In this document: positions 8,289-16,058 of the stretch, piece by piece
Position numbering within the stretch: the stretch's first letter is position 1
Layout: every line of letters starts with the position of its first letter
From: an uncultured Ruminococcus sp.
Lineage (GTDB): Bacteria > Bacillota > Clostridia > Oscillospirales > Ruminococcaceae
DNA length: 38,756 nt
Direction of reading: 5' to 3'
Assembly: GCF_902762735.1 (NCBI RefSeq)
Contig: NZ_CACWPP010000001.1
Coordinates: 98,613-137,368 of the forward strand
The notes under the pieces: model-generated
The model's database searches: none
What the model saw: only the letters and a program-made list of their open reading frames with translations
What the model was told of the DNA's origin: nothing
Position numbers and translations under genes: made by a program

Positions 8289-9803
8289 GTGAAGAATATT
8301 GATGACCTAATCGAGCTTATCATGGGCGACGGTGCTATGAAAGAACTCAGCAGCAAAGTCTACAAAGATGAACCTATCTTAAAACGGGCTTCCCAGCTGG
8401 TGCAGGACGTTATACCAAAGCAGGATACTCCCACAAAGCTGATGGAGATGCGCCGCATGGTCTACCTGCCCGAAGCACAGTGGAAATCGCGGGAATGGCT
8501 TTTTTACAAGCAGGGCAATTTCATGGCGGGATTTGAGGACGACTTTGACAGCTTTGTGCCGTTTGAAAAATACTATCCCACTTATGCTGACATGACACTC
8601 AGCCAGCAGCGCACTTTTTTCAGCTGGCGCACCCGCGTGCGGTGCGGCGAGTACCCCGACATAAGCCTGTCGTATATTTTCGTTTACTGCTATGAGATGA
8701 TAAACCTCATAGGCGTTGAGACACCGCTCGATGCATACAACAACATGAAGACCATTCTGGAAAAGTATGAGGAACGTCAGCCAAAGCTGAAAACAAACAT
8801 TGACAGATGGCTGTTCGATATGGTCATATATTACGATCTGGACTCATCTCTGCTGGAGGAGACTGACAGCGTCATTTTTGACAGCGCGCTTATAGTGATG
8901 AAAGCTCCCGCAGAACATACGGAAGAAGAGCTGTTTCGGGCGATAAACATGCTCAGCTCATATAACGCCGAAAGATCGTCTTTTTACAAGACCTGTCCCG
9001 AAGATTTTATGAAAGTCACAACAGGCACATATCTCGCGCTGGACGCTTACTATGCCGCAAACAGGCAGAACAGCCTGTTCAACAAGTTTTTCGGGAACAT
9101 GGCAGTCAGCACTTACACAATGTTCGCCATGTCGGTATTCTGCCACTACCGCTTTACCAGACACAACGTATATGATATTAACAGTGTGCGCGGATTTTCG
9201 CTGTCAAACGGCATCTGGTACTGCAGTGAGTATCTTGGCAAGCCGCACAGCAAAAAGCAGCTGGGCGATCTTCTCCGCGCCATAGACAGCATTATGAGAG
9301 AGCAGTGCGGCTTCAAAAAAGCCCTGAAATGCCCCGATATAACCAAACAGATGTACAAGGTGATAAATGAGCAGATAAAAATTCTGCAAGAGCGCAAAAA
9401 GCTGGAAGAAGCCGCAAAAGTCGAGATAGACCTCTCAAAGCTGGGAAGCATACGCCGTGCCGCCGCCATCACACGCGACAAGCTGATAGTGGAAGAAGAG
9501 ACTGATGATGAGCCGACAACTCAGCCTGAGCCGATCGTCACGGCAGAGGAGGAGCATGGTGATGCTGTGCAGAACAGCACTCCCCTGAATGACGGCGAAT
9601 ACGCTTTCATGCAGGCGCTTTTATACGGCGGCGACTGCCGCAAGGCGGCGCAGAAAGCGGGTTCTATGCCGTCGCTTTTGGCTGACAGCATAAATGAAAA
9701 GCTGTATGACGATTTCGCCGACACGGTACTGACATTTGACGGTGACACGCCTGTTGTCATAGAGGATTACGAAGAAGAACTGAAAGGAATGATACTTCCG
9801 TGA
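8289..9803 (+). CDS. TerB-N/TerB-C domain protein
   Basis: The start is taken as the GTG at 8289, with GGGAGG 8 bases upstream and a consensus promoter before that; the frame is open further upstream but runs back over the riboswitch. The 504-aa product has the TerB-N signature YPTYADMTLSQQR (about 96-108), followed by WRTRVR and DISLSYIFVY. A TerB-C type end begins at about 380 (IDLSKLGSIRR, ITRDKLI) and closes with FDGDTPVVIEDY (about 483-494). A charged low-complexity linker lies at about 400-430. In the family these domains surround TerB in predicted stress or DNA-processing assemblies; here no classic central TerB domain is obvious. The 3' end overlaps the ATPase start as GTGA. It probably serves as scaffold or adaptor for the downstream ATPase and helicase; that role is inference. 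Confidence 0.85.
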   Translation: MKNIDDLIELIMGDGAMKELSSKVYKDEPILKRASQLVQDVIPKQDTPTKLMEMRRMVYLPEAQWKSREWLFYKQGNFMAGFEDDFDSFVPFEKYYPTYADMTLSQQRTFFSWRTRVRCGEYPDISLSYIFVYCYEMINLIGVETPLDAYNNMKTILEKYEERQPKLKTNIDRWLFDMVIYYDLDSSLLEETDSVIFDSALIVMKAPAEHTEEELFRAINMLSSYNAERSSFYKTCPEDFMKVTTGTYLALDAYYAANRQNSLFNKFFGNMAVSTYTMFAMSVFCHYRFTRHNVYDINSVRGFSLSNGIWYCSEYLGKPHSKKQLGDLLRAIDSIMREQCGFKKALKCPDITKQMYKVINEQIKILQERKKLEEAAKVEIDLSKLGSIRRAAAITRDKLIVEEETDDEPTTQPEPIVTAEEEHGDAVQNSTPLNDGEYAFMQALLYGGDCRKAAQKAGSMPSLLADSINEKLYDDFADTVLTFDGDTPVVIEDYEEELKGMILP

Positions 9804-11116
9804 AGATACCAAAGAGGATAGCTTCGGCTGTGATAAATTCACTGAAAGGCGGCGTTGTGCCGAGAATAGGTCTGCCGTATATAACAGTGGGCAGAGAAGT
9901 CGAGATAGATGCGCTTCTGCACGATGTTGACATAATCGAGGACGGCGGTGCGTCTTTCAGGTTTATCGTGGGCAAATACGGCAGCGGCAAGAGTTTTCTT
10001 TTGCAGACCATCAGAAGTCATGTGATGGACAGGAACTTCGTGGTGGTAGATGCCGACCTTTCGCCCGAACGCCGCTTGCAGGGCACAAAGGGTCAGGGAC
10101 TTGCGACCTACAAGGAACTTATACGCAACATGTCCACCAAAACACGCCCCGACGGCGGTGCGCTGACGCTCATACTCGACCGCTGGATAAGCGGCGTGCA
10201 GGCAGAAGCGGCGGCTGACAGCGGACTCGAACCGACTTCGCCCGAATTTGCGGCAGAAGTGGAGAAGAAGATATATCAGGTCATAAACGCACTGAATGAG
10301 ATGGTACACGGTTTTGACTTTGCAAGACTGCTGACCATCTACTACCGCGCGGCTGTTTCGGGTGATGACGAACAGAAAGCAAAAGTCGTCAAGTGGTTCA
10401 GGGGCGAATACGTCAACAAGACAGAAGCTAAGGGCGAACTGGGTGTAAACATCATCATCACAGACGATGACTGGTATGAGTACATCAAGCTGTTTGCCAT
10501 GTTCCTGAAAATGGCGGGGTACAGCGGTCTGCTGGTGCTGGTGGACGAACTGGTGAACATCTACAAGATACCCAACGCCATCACCAGACAGTACAACTAT
10601 GAAAAGATACTTACGATGTACAACGACACTTTGCAGGGAAAAGCGAAGTATCTCGGCATAATAATGGGCGGCACTCCGCAGTGCATTGAGGACACAAGAC
10701 GGGGCGTATACAGCTATGAAGCACTGCGCTCGCGCCTTGCTGAGGGGCGCTTCGGGCGCGAGGGCATACGGGATATGCTCGCACCTGTGATACACCTTGT
10801 CCCGCTGACTTATGAGGAGATGCTGGTGCTGACCGAAAAGCTGGCTGACATACACGCACAGCTTTTCGGCTATGAACAGCGCATAACGCAGGAAGATATG
10901 ATAGTGTTCATCAAGACCGAATTCGGGCGGATAGGTGCTGACAGCCACATCACGCCCCGTGAGGTGATACGCGATTTCATCGAGCTTCTCGACATAGCAT
11001 TCCAGAACCCCGAGATAAACATTTCGGACACCATAACTTCGGGCGGCTTTGAATATTCAAAGCCTGCGGCGGAGGAAGAAACTGCGGGCGGCGACTTTGC
11101 CGAATTTGACATATGA
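9800..11116 (+). CDS. DUF2791-family (BrxD-like) P-loop ATPase
   Basis: The 438-aa product has a Walker A GKYGSGKS at 58-65 and a Walker B LLVLVDE at 244-250, plus a sensor-like IIMGGTP region. The RIASAVINSLKGGVVP opening and the overall plan match DUF2791 ATP-binding proteins, called BrxD in type 2 BREX loci. Start is the GTG at 9800, overlapping the terB-like stop, with AAAGGA upstream. Its own stop overlaps the next ATG as ATGA. In BREX, BrxD partners the helicase BrxHI; here it is likewise with an Lhr-like helicase, but no BREX methylase, PglZ or BrxC gene is present in this window. The biochemical role is unknown. Confidence 0.85.
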   Translation: MKIPKRIASAVINSLKGGVVPRIGLPYITVGREVEIDALLHDVDIIEDGGASFRFIVGKYGSGKSFLLQTIRSHVMDRNFVVVDADLSPERRLQGTKGQGLATYKELIRNMSTKTRPDGGALTLILDRWISGVQAEAAADSGLEPTSPEFAAEVEKKIYQVINALNEMVHGFDFARLLTIYYRAAVSGDDEQKAKVVKWFRGEYVNKTEAKGELGVNIIITDDDWYEYIKLFAMFLKMAGYSGLLVLVDELVNIYKIPNAITRQYNYEKILTMYNDTLQGKAKYLGIIMGGTPQCIEDTRRGVYSYEALRSRLAEGRFGREGIRDMLAPVIHLVPLTYEEMLVLTEKLADIHAQLFGYEQRITQEDMIVFIKTEFGRIGADSHITPREVIRDFIELLDIAFQNPEINISDTITSGGFEYSKPAAEEETAGGDFAEFDI

Positions 11117-11604
11117 ATAATGAGAGAGTAATAATTATAGGATGTCCCGGATCGGGAAAAAGCACGTTTGCAAGAAGATACGCGGTACTGACAGGGCTGA
11201 CGCTGTTCCACCTTGACCTTATCTACCACCGCCCCGACCGCACAACTGTTTCGCGGGAGGTCTTCGACCACAGGCTGGAAACTGTCTTGTGTACAAAAAG
11301 TTGGATAATAGACGGCAACTATCAGCGCACTATGGAAATGCGCATGAAAAAATGCGATAAGGTGTTCCTGTTTGACCTGCCAACAGAAGTCTGTCTGGCG
11401 GGCGCTAAGGAACGGCTGGGCACGCCGCGCCCCGATATGCCCTGGTTCGAGGAAAAACTTGACCCCGAGTTCGAGAACACGATAAAAGAATTCCGCGGAA
11501 AAAATCTGCCGAAGATATATGAACTGCTTGAAAAGTACAGTGATAAAGATGTTACGGTGTTCAGGTCGCGCAAAGAGGCTGATGAGTATTTATTCGGGCT
11601 TTAA
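11113..11604 (+). CDS. Small P-loop kinase-like protein (adenylate kinase/FlaR type)
   Basis: The 163-aa product opens with VIIIGCPGSGKST (Walker A about 10-17) and contains HLDLIYHRP and WIIDGNYQRT. These fit the 'AAA ATPase/FlaR topology modulation' family of adenylate-kinase-like proteins. Such proteins are predicted nucleotide or small-molecule kinases; the substrate is unknown. The ATG overlaps the stop of the ATPase gene, so it is translated from the same operon. It ends 72 bp before the helicase. It may be a passenger, since this family is common as a stand-alone gene; whether it belongs to the core system should be judged from related loci. Confidence 0.8.
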   Translation: MNNERVIIIGCPGSGKSTFARRYAVLTGLTLFHLDLIYHRPDRTTVSREVFDHRLETVLCTKSWIIDGNYQRTMEMRMKKCDKVFLFDLPTEVCLAGAKERLGTPRPDMPWFEEKLDPEFENTIKEFRGKNLPKIYELLEKYSDKDVTVFRSRKEADEYLFGL

Positions 11605-11676
11605 GCTGACGGCACAGGCAGAAGGGACTTCCGTGCAGGAAGAACAAAATACAGCTTTTAAAGGAAAGGGCAGAAA

Positions 11677-13917
11677 ATGAACGTTTTTGACCGCTACGCA
11701 CCATTCGTGCAGGACTTTATATACCGAAACAACTGGGAAAGCCTGCGTGCCATACAAGCGGCGGCAGGCGATGTGATATTCAACACCGATGACAATCTTC
11801 TGCTGACGGCATCTACGGCATCAGGCAAAACGGAAGCGGCGTTTTTCCCGATACTTACGCTGTTTTCTGAGGACATGCCGCGCTCGGTGGGGGCTATTTA
11901 CATCGGTCCGCTGAAAGCGCTGATAAACGACCAGTTCACCCGCCTTAACGACCTCTGCGAAGATGCGGGGATACCTGTGTGGCACTGGCACGGCGATGTG
12001 GCGCAGTCGCACAAGGCGCGCATGCTGAAAAAGCCGTCGGGGATATTGCAGATAACTCCCGAATCACTGGAAGCCATGCTGATGCGCAAGCACGCCGCCA
12101 TAGCAAAGCTGTTCGGCGACCTGCGGTTCATCGTGATAGATGAGGTGCATTCGCTGATGAGGGGCGACAGAGGCGGACAGACACTTTGCATAATAGAACG
12201 GCTTTGCAGACAGGCAGGGGTCAATCCCCGAAGGATAGGGCTTTCTGCCACGATAGGCGACCCCGAAGCGGCGGGAGAATTTCTGGGCGCGGGCAGCGGC
12301 AGGCGGACTGCGATACCTAAAATAGAAGCCAAAGGCGCACGCTGGCGGCTCTCGATGGAGCATTTCTATGTCAGCGATGTGCAGGCAGCGTCCAATAAAA
12401 AGGACATAAAAGCACTTCCCGAACTTGAAAAAGCCACCGACAAAGCACCTCAGCATGCCGATCCGGGCATCGGATATGTCTTTGAACACACGCGGGGGAA
12501 GAAGTGTCTGGTTTTTGTAAATTCGCGCGAGGAGTGCGAAGCAGTCACCACCACGCTGAGGTCTTACTGTGAAGCAAATCACGAGCGGGACAGGTTTCTG
12601 ATACATCACGGAAATCTGTCCGCATCATACCGTGAAACTGCCGAAGCCGCCATGAAAGATGATGACGTGCAGATGACCACTGTTACCACCGCTACCCTTG
12701 AACTCGGCATAGACATCGGCAGGCTGGAACGGGCTTTTCAGATAGATGCGCCTTTTACGGTATCATCATTTTTGCAGAGAATGGGGCGAACAGGCAGACG
12801 CGATCTGCCGCCTGAGATGTGGTTCGTGATGCGTGAGGATATGCCCGAACCGCGAACGATGCTGCCATCGACAGTCCCGTGGAAATTATTGCAGGGCATA
12901 GCGCTTGTGCAGGTATATCTGGAAGAAAGGTGGGTCGAACCGCCGAGATTTGACCGCCTGCCGTTCAGCCTGCTGTATCATCAGACCATGTCAACACTGG
13001 CTTCCTGCGGCGAACTGACACCCGCACAGCTGGCACAGCGGGTGCTTACGCTGAAATATTTCCACCGCATAACCGCCGACGACTACAAGATACTCCTGCG
13101 CCACCTGATGGAGAAAGAACACATACAGCGCACCGAAGAGGGCGGGCTGATAGTGGGTCTGGCTGGGGAACGGCTGGTGAACAACTTCAAATTCTACGCT
13201 GTTTTTCAGGAGAACGAGGAGTACACGGTCAGGTGCGAGTCACAGGAGTTGGGCACGCTGGTGATGCCGCCGCCCGTTGGTGAAAAAATAGCCATCGCGG
13301 GTCAGGTATGGATAGTCACTGAGCTTGACCACAAGCGTCATCTGGTATACTGCGAACCCGTCAAAGGCAAAGTCCCTGCGTATTTCGGGGACTGTCCCGG
13401 AGATATAAACACAAAGATATTACAGCGCATGAAACAGGTGCTGTGCGAGGACAAGAGTTATCCATACCTTATGAAGAACGCAGTGGCAAGGCTTGAACAG
13501 GCGCGTATCTCAGCAAGAAATTCGGGAGTCACCACCGATAATCTGATAAATCTTGGGGGCGACATGTGGGCGCTTTTCCCGTGGGTGGGGACTTATGCGT
13601 TTTTTGCGCTGGAGAGATTTCTGAATGTGCGGTGCAGAGAAAAGGTGAAGATGCGCGGACTGGATTCCTGCCGACCTTATTTTATCCAGTTCACGATGAA
13701 AGCCACCAAAGAAGAATTCTTCCGCACACTGAGGGAGGAAGCGAACAAGCCCATCGACCCGATGGAACTGGTCTACCCGAAAGAGATACCGATATTTGAG
13801 AAATATGACGAGCATCTGCCTGCCGAACTGGTGCGCAAGGGCTTTGCCTACGGCGTGCTTGACATTGACGGCATGCTGACGGCAGTCAACAGCTGGTGCG
13901 GCAAAGAGGGCTTCTGA
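11677..13917 (+). CDS. Lhr/BrxHI-like DEAD/DEAH superfamily 2 helicase
   Basis: The 746-aa product carries motif I TASTASGKT (44-52), motif II DEVH (155-158), motif III SAT (190-192), and a second RecA domain with TATLELGIDIG and motif VI QRMGRTGRR (367-375). The layout continues with a long C-terminal part as in Lhr-type helicases. It is about half the length of full Lhr and close to BrxHI size, so it is expected to be a DNA (possibly RNA:DNA) translocase. AAAGGAAAGGG precedes the ATG. It is the last gene of the operon and is followed by a terminator. Pairing with a BrxD-like ATPase recalls the brxD-brxHI pair of type 2 BREX. Confidence 0.9.
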   Translation: MNVFDRYAPFVQDFIYRNNWESLRAIQAAAGDVIFNTDDNLLLTASTASGKTEAAFFPILTLFSEDMPRSVGAIYIGPLKALINDQFTRLNDLCEDAGIPVWHWHGDVAQSHKARMLKKPSGILQITPESLEAMLMRKHAAIAKLFGDLRFIVIDEVHSLMRGDRGGQTLCIIERLCRQAGVNPRRIGLSATIGDPEAAGEFLGAGSGRRTAIPKIEAKGARWRLSMEHFYVSDVQAASNKKDIKALPELEKATDKAPQHADPGIGYVFEHTRGKKCLVFVNSREECEAVTTTLRSYCEANHERDRFLIHHGNLSASYRETAEAAMKDDDVQMTTVTTATLELGIDIGRLERAFQIDAPFTVSSFLQRMGRTGRRDLPPEMWFVMREDMPEPRTMLPSTVPWKLLQGIALVQVYLEERWVEPPRFDRLPFSLLYHQTMSTLASCGELTPAQLAQRVLTLKYFHRITADDYKILLRHLMEKEHIQRTEEGGLIVGLAGERLVNNFKFYAVFQENEEYTVRCESQELGTLVMPPPVGEKIAIAGQVWIVTELDHKRHLVYCEPVKGKVPAYFGDCPGDINTKILQRMKQVLCEDKSYPYLMKNAVARLEQARISARNSGVTTDNLINLGGDMWALFPWVGTYAFFALERFLNVRCREKVKMRGLDSCRPYFIQFTMKATKEEFFRTLREEANKPIDPMELVYPKEIPIFEKYDEHLPAELVRKGFAYGVLDIDGMLTAVNSWCGKEGF

Positions 13918-13920
13918 CAC

Positions 13921-13962
13921 AAAAAGCGCACACGGAGAATTTTCCGTGTGCGCTTGAATTTT
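13921..13962. terminator. Bidirectional terminator between helicase and sufB-like genes
   Basis: A 12-bp perfect stem (AGCGCACACGGA with TCCGTGTGCGCT) is flanked by A-rich sequence on the left and T-rich sequence on the right. It can terminate both convergent transcripts. Confidence 0.88.
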
Positions 13963-13965
13963 TGC

Positions 13966-14892
13966 TTATTTAAGGAAACCGTTGATTATCTGCTCTTCCG
14001 CCTCTGCTTCGGTAAGACCGAGAGTCATCAGCTTGATGAGCTGATCGCCTGCTATCTTGCCGATAGCCGCTTCGTGTACCAGTGCCGCATCAACGCTGTT
14101 GGCTTCCAGCGATGGCACTGCCAGTATCCTGCCGCTGTCCATGATGATAGAGTCACATTCGGTGTGACCGCTGCATGCCGCGTTGCCCTTAACGCAGAGG
14201 TCGAGTTTCTGGTAGGAATTATCCCTTGCCACCGAGCGTGAAACTACATCGGCGCTTGAACCGTCACCATTCAGCGAAACGTTGTAGGTGCTGAGCGCCT
14301 GCTGTTCGCCGTGTGTCATCAGTCTTTCGCGGACATTCAGCTTTGCGCCCGCCTTCAGCTCGGCTATGGTCTTTCTGTCGGTGTTGTCAACGCCCTTTAT
14401 CTGCACCATTTCCATGTCAACGACGCTGTTCTCTTCCTGATATACCTCAGTGACAGGGTTCAGCACCCTCTTGCCTGTGCCATTACCCGAACCGTAGTGC
14501 TTCTCAACATATCTCACCTTTGAATTCTTGCCTACGAAGAACCTGTGGATACCGTCATGTTCAGAATCCTGATTGCCGCAGTTGTCGATGCCGCAGCCCG
14601 CAACTATCAGCACATCGCAGTTCTCACCGACATAGAAATCATTGTATACGGTCTCTTTCAGACCGCTCTCACTCAGCACAACGGGAATGTGTACGCTCTC
14701 GTTTTTAGTGCCGTCTTTTATCTTTATGTCGATACCGCTCTTGTCGGTCTTGCCGATTATCTCAATATTGGCAGTGGAATTCCTGCCCACCGACTCACCG
14801 TTGGCGCGGAGATTGTATGCGCCTTCGGGAATATCGTGAAGTTCTGCAACTTCCTGTAAAAGCTGTTTCTGTACAGCGTCCATCTTCAACAT
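13966..14892 (-). CDS. Short SufB/SufD-type Fe-S assembly scaffold
   Basis: Member of the SufBD family, which builds Fe-S clusters together with the ATPase SufC. The roughly 308-aa product is much shorter than SufB or SufD of enterobacteria (about 420-495 aa) and has the beta-helix-like core with CGIDNCGNQDSEHDGIHRFF and the C-terminal ALVHEAAIGKIAGDQLIKLM region typical of the family. The ATG at 14892 has GGAGG at 8-base spacing and is preferred over the ATG two codons earlier, which lies only 2 bases from it. It follows sufC directly. The pair corresponds to the minimal SufBC type found in methanogens and many clostridia, probably acting as a SufB2C2 unit. Confidence 0.9.
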   Translation of the reverse strand: MLKMDAVQKQLLQEVAELHDIPEGAYNLRANGESVGRNSTANIEIIGKTDKSGIDIKIKDGTKNESVHIPVVLSESGLKETVYNDFYVGENCDVLIVAGCGIDNCGNQDSEHDGIHRFFVGKNSKVRYVEKHYGSGNGTGKRVLNPVTEVYQEENSVVDMEMVQIKGVDNTDRKTIAELKAGAKLNVRERLMTHGEQQALSTYNVSLNGDGSSADVVSRSVARDNSYQKLDLCVKGNAACSGHTECDSIIMDSGRILAVPSLEANSVDAALVHEAAIGKIAGDQLIKLMTLGLTEAEAEEQIINGFLK

Positions 14893-14905
14893 CTCCATCG
14901 CCTCC

Positions 14906-15637
14906 TTAATCTTCTATCTTCGGACAAATAGTCTGTGCATAGTTACTGCTCATTATCTCGGGCAGTATATCTGCCGCAGGACCCTGTTTTATCAGCTGAC
15001 CGTCTGACAGCACGATTATCTCGTCTGCTATTTTCAGCAGTCTTTCCTGATGGGAGATGACTACCACTGTCCTGCTCTGCTCTGCCTTGCGCATATTTTC
15101 AAAAATGCGTATCAGGTTATTGAAGCTCCACAGGTCGATGCCTGCTTCGGGTTCATCGAAAACAGCCAGCTTGACATCTCTTGCCATGACGGTAGCTATC
15201 TCTATCCTCTTCAGCTCACCGCCCGACAGCGAAGCGTTGACCTCGCGCCTGATGTAATCTTTGGCGCACAGACCTACTTCCGACAGATAAGTGCAGGCAT
15301 CTGAAACTGACAGATTTTTGCCTGCGGCTATCCTCAGCAAGTCAAGCACTGTCAGCCCCTTGAACCTTACGGGCTGCTGAAAAGCAAAGCCGATGCCTGC
15401 TCTCGCCCTTTCGGTTATGCTCATATCGGTTATATCGGTGCCGTTGAATATCAGCCTGCCGTCAGTGGGCTTGATTATGCCCGCGATTATCTTTGCAAGG
15501 GTGGATTTTCCGCCGCCGTTCGGTCCCGTTATAACTATAAATTTATCATCGGGGATCTCCAGACTTATCCCGCGGATTATGTCGGAAGCCTTTCCGCTGT
15601 CATCCGCGCTGAAAGTGATGTTTTTAAGCTCCAGCAT
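14906..15637 (-). CDS. sufC: SufC Fe-S cluster assembly ATPase
   Basis: ABC-type cytoplasmic ATPase that partners SufB-like scaffolds. The 243-aa product has Walker A GPNGGGKST, signature LSGGELKRIEIA, and Walker B LAVFDEPEAGID with the SufC-type glycine-isoleucine-aspartate ending. A ribosome site AAAGGA lies upstream of the ATG. It is the first gene of a two-gene operon; sufS, sufU and sufE are absent here. Confidence 0.92.
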   Translation of the reverse strand: MLELKNITFSADDSGKASDIIRGISLEIPDDKFIVITGPNGGGKSTLAKIIAGIIKPTDGRLIFNGTDITDMSITERARAGIGFAFQQPVRFKGLTVLDLLRIAAGKNLSVSDACTYLSEVGLCAKDYIRREVNASLSGGELKRIEIATVMARDVKLAVFDEPEAGIDLWSFNNLIRIFENMRKAEQSRTVVVISHQERLLKIADEIIVLSDGQLIKQGPAADILPEIMSSNYAQTICPKIED

Positions 15638-15864
15638 TTTAAAAATGTCCTTTCGTCTTTAATATATACTATTTTAGCATACTTTTTTCCTGATGTATGT
15701 TGCATTTGCAACAGAATAAAGTTTCTGCAAACTTACTTTTTTATTATATCACATTTTCTGACTTATTACAATAGTTTTTTTCTTAACAAGAGATCAGCAC
15801 GTCAAAATACAGCATGTAATTATATGAAAATAGTATAAAATTGTGGATAATCGTGAATATGTAC
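15638..15864. other. Intergenic region holding the suf leader
   Basis: A/T-rich, no gene. It contains the suf promoter (15743-15771). Inside the roughly 100-base suf leader lies the palindrome GTTGCATTTGCAAC (15699-15712), which is a candidate operator for a regulator of Fe-S assembly; no known binding site was recognised. Confidence 0.5.
15743..15771 (-). promoter_or_regulatory. Promoter of the sufC-sufB operon
   Basis: On the minus strand TTGTAA (15771-15766) and TATAAT (15748-15743) are separated by 17 bases. It predicts an RNA start about 100 bases before the sufC ATG. Confidence 0.78.
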
Positions 15865-15893
15865 TTGAAATTTCAGCAATATTATGTTATAAT
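15865..15893 (+). promoter_or_regulatory. Promoter upstream of the EAL gene
   Basis: TTGAAA (15865-15870), 17-base spacer, TATAAT (15888-15893). The expected start point, near 15900, coincides with the left end of the inverted-repeat element, so the RNA would begin with its hairpin. Confidence 0.82.
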
Positions 15894-15897
15894 GTAC

Positions 15898-16002
15898 TTA
15901 TAGCAATCCGCCTTAAAATTCAGACAAAATCCGGTCACAAAACCCATAGATCCTAGCTTTTGCGACTGGATTTTGTTAATTTAAACAGTTGGATTGCTAT
16001 AA
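15898..16002. repeat. 105-bp inverted-repeat (MITE-like) element, copy 1
   Basis: Ends are perfect 12-bp inverted repeats TTATAGCAATCC and GGATTGCTATAA. A second long inner stem pairs ACAAAATCCGGTCACAAAA with TTTTGCGACTGGATTTTGT around a short loop, with a G-T pair and a C-A mismatch. Another copy with the same plan lies at 38659-38756. It codes for nothing. It sits between the upstream promoter and the start of the EAL gene, in the 5' leader. The right end adds a TGC-TATAAT extended -10 (15995-16003) pointing towards the gene. Confidence 0.88.
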
Positions 16003-16058
16003 TTAGTTATACCCATTAGTTCTCTTCACATGATCCGCAATAAAGGCCGGGGGGTAGT

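Noticed and set aside
9839-10948. Long open frame (369 aa) on the minus strand
   Set aside because: It lies opposite the DUF2791 ATPase gene, whose Walker motifs and operon overlaps are clear. The antisense product has no motif and no ribosome site.
8223-13962. Complete BREX locus
   Set aside because: Only BrxD- and BrxHI-like proteins are present; PglZ, PglX, BrxC/PglY and BrxA/B types are absent in the window.
15898-16002. c-di-GMP riboswitch upstream of the EAL gene
   Set aside because: The known aptamer motifs were not seen, and the same sequence recurs at 38659 next to an unrelated gene.
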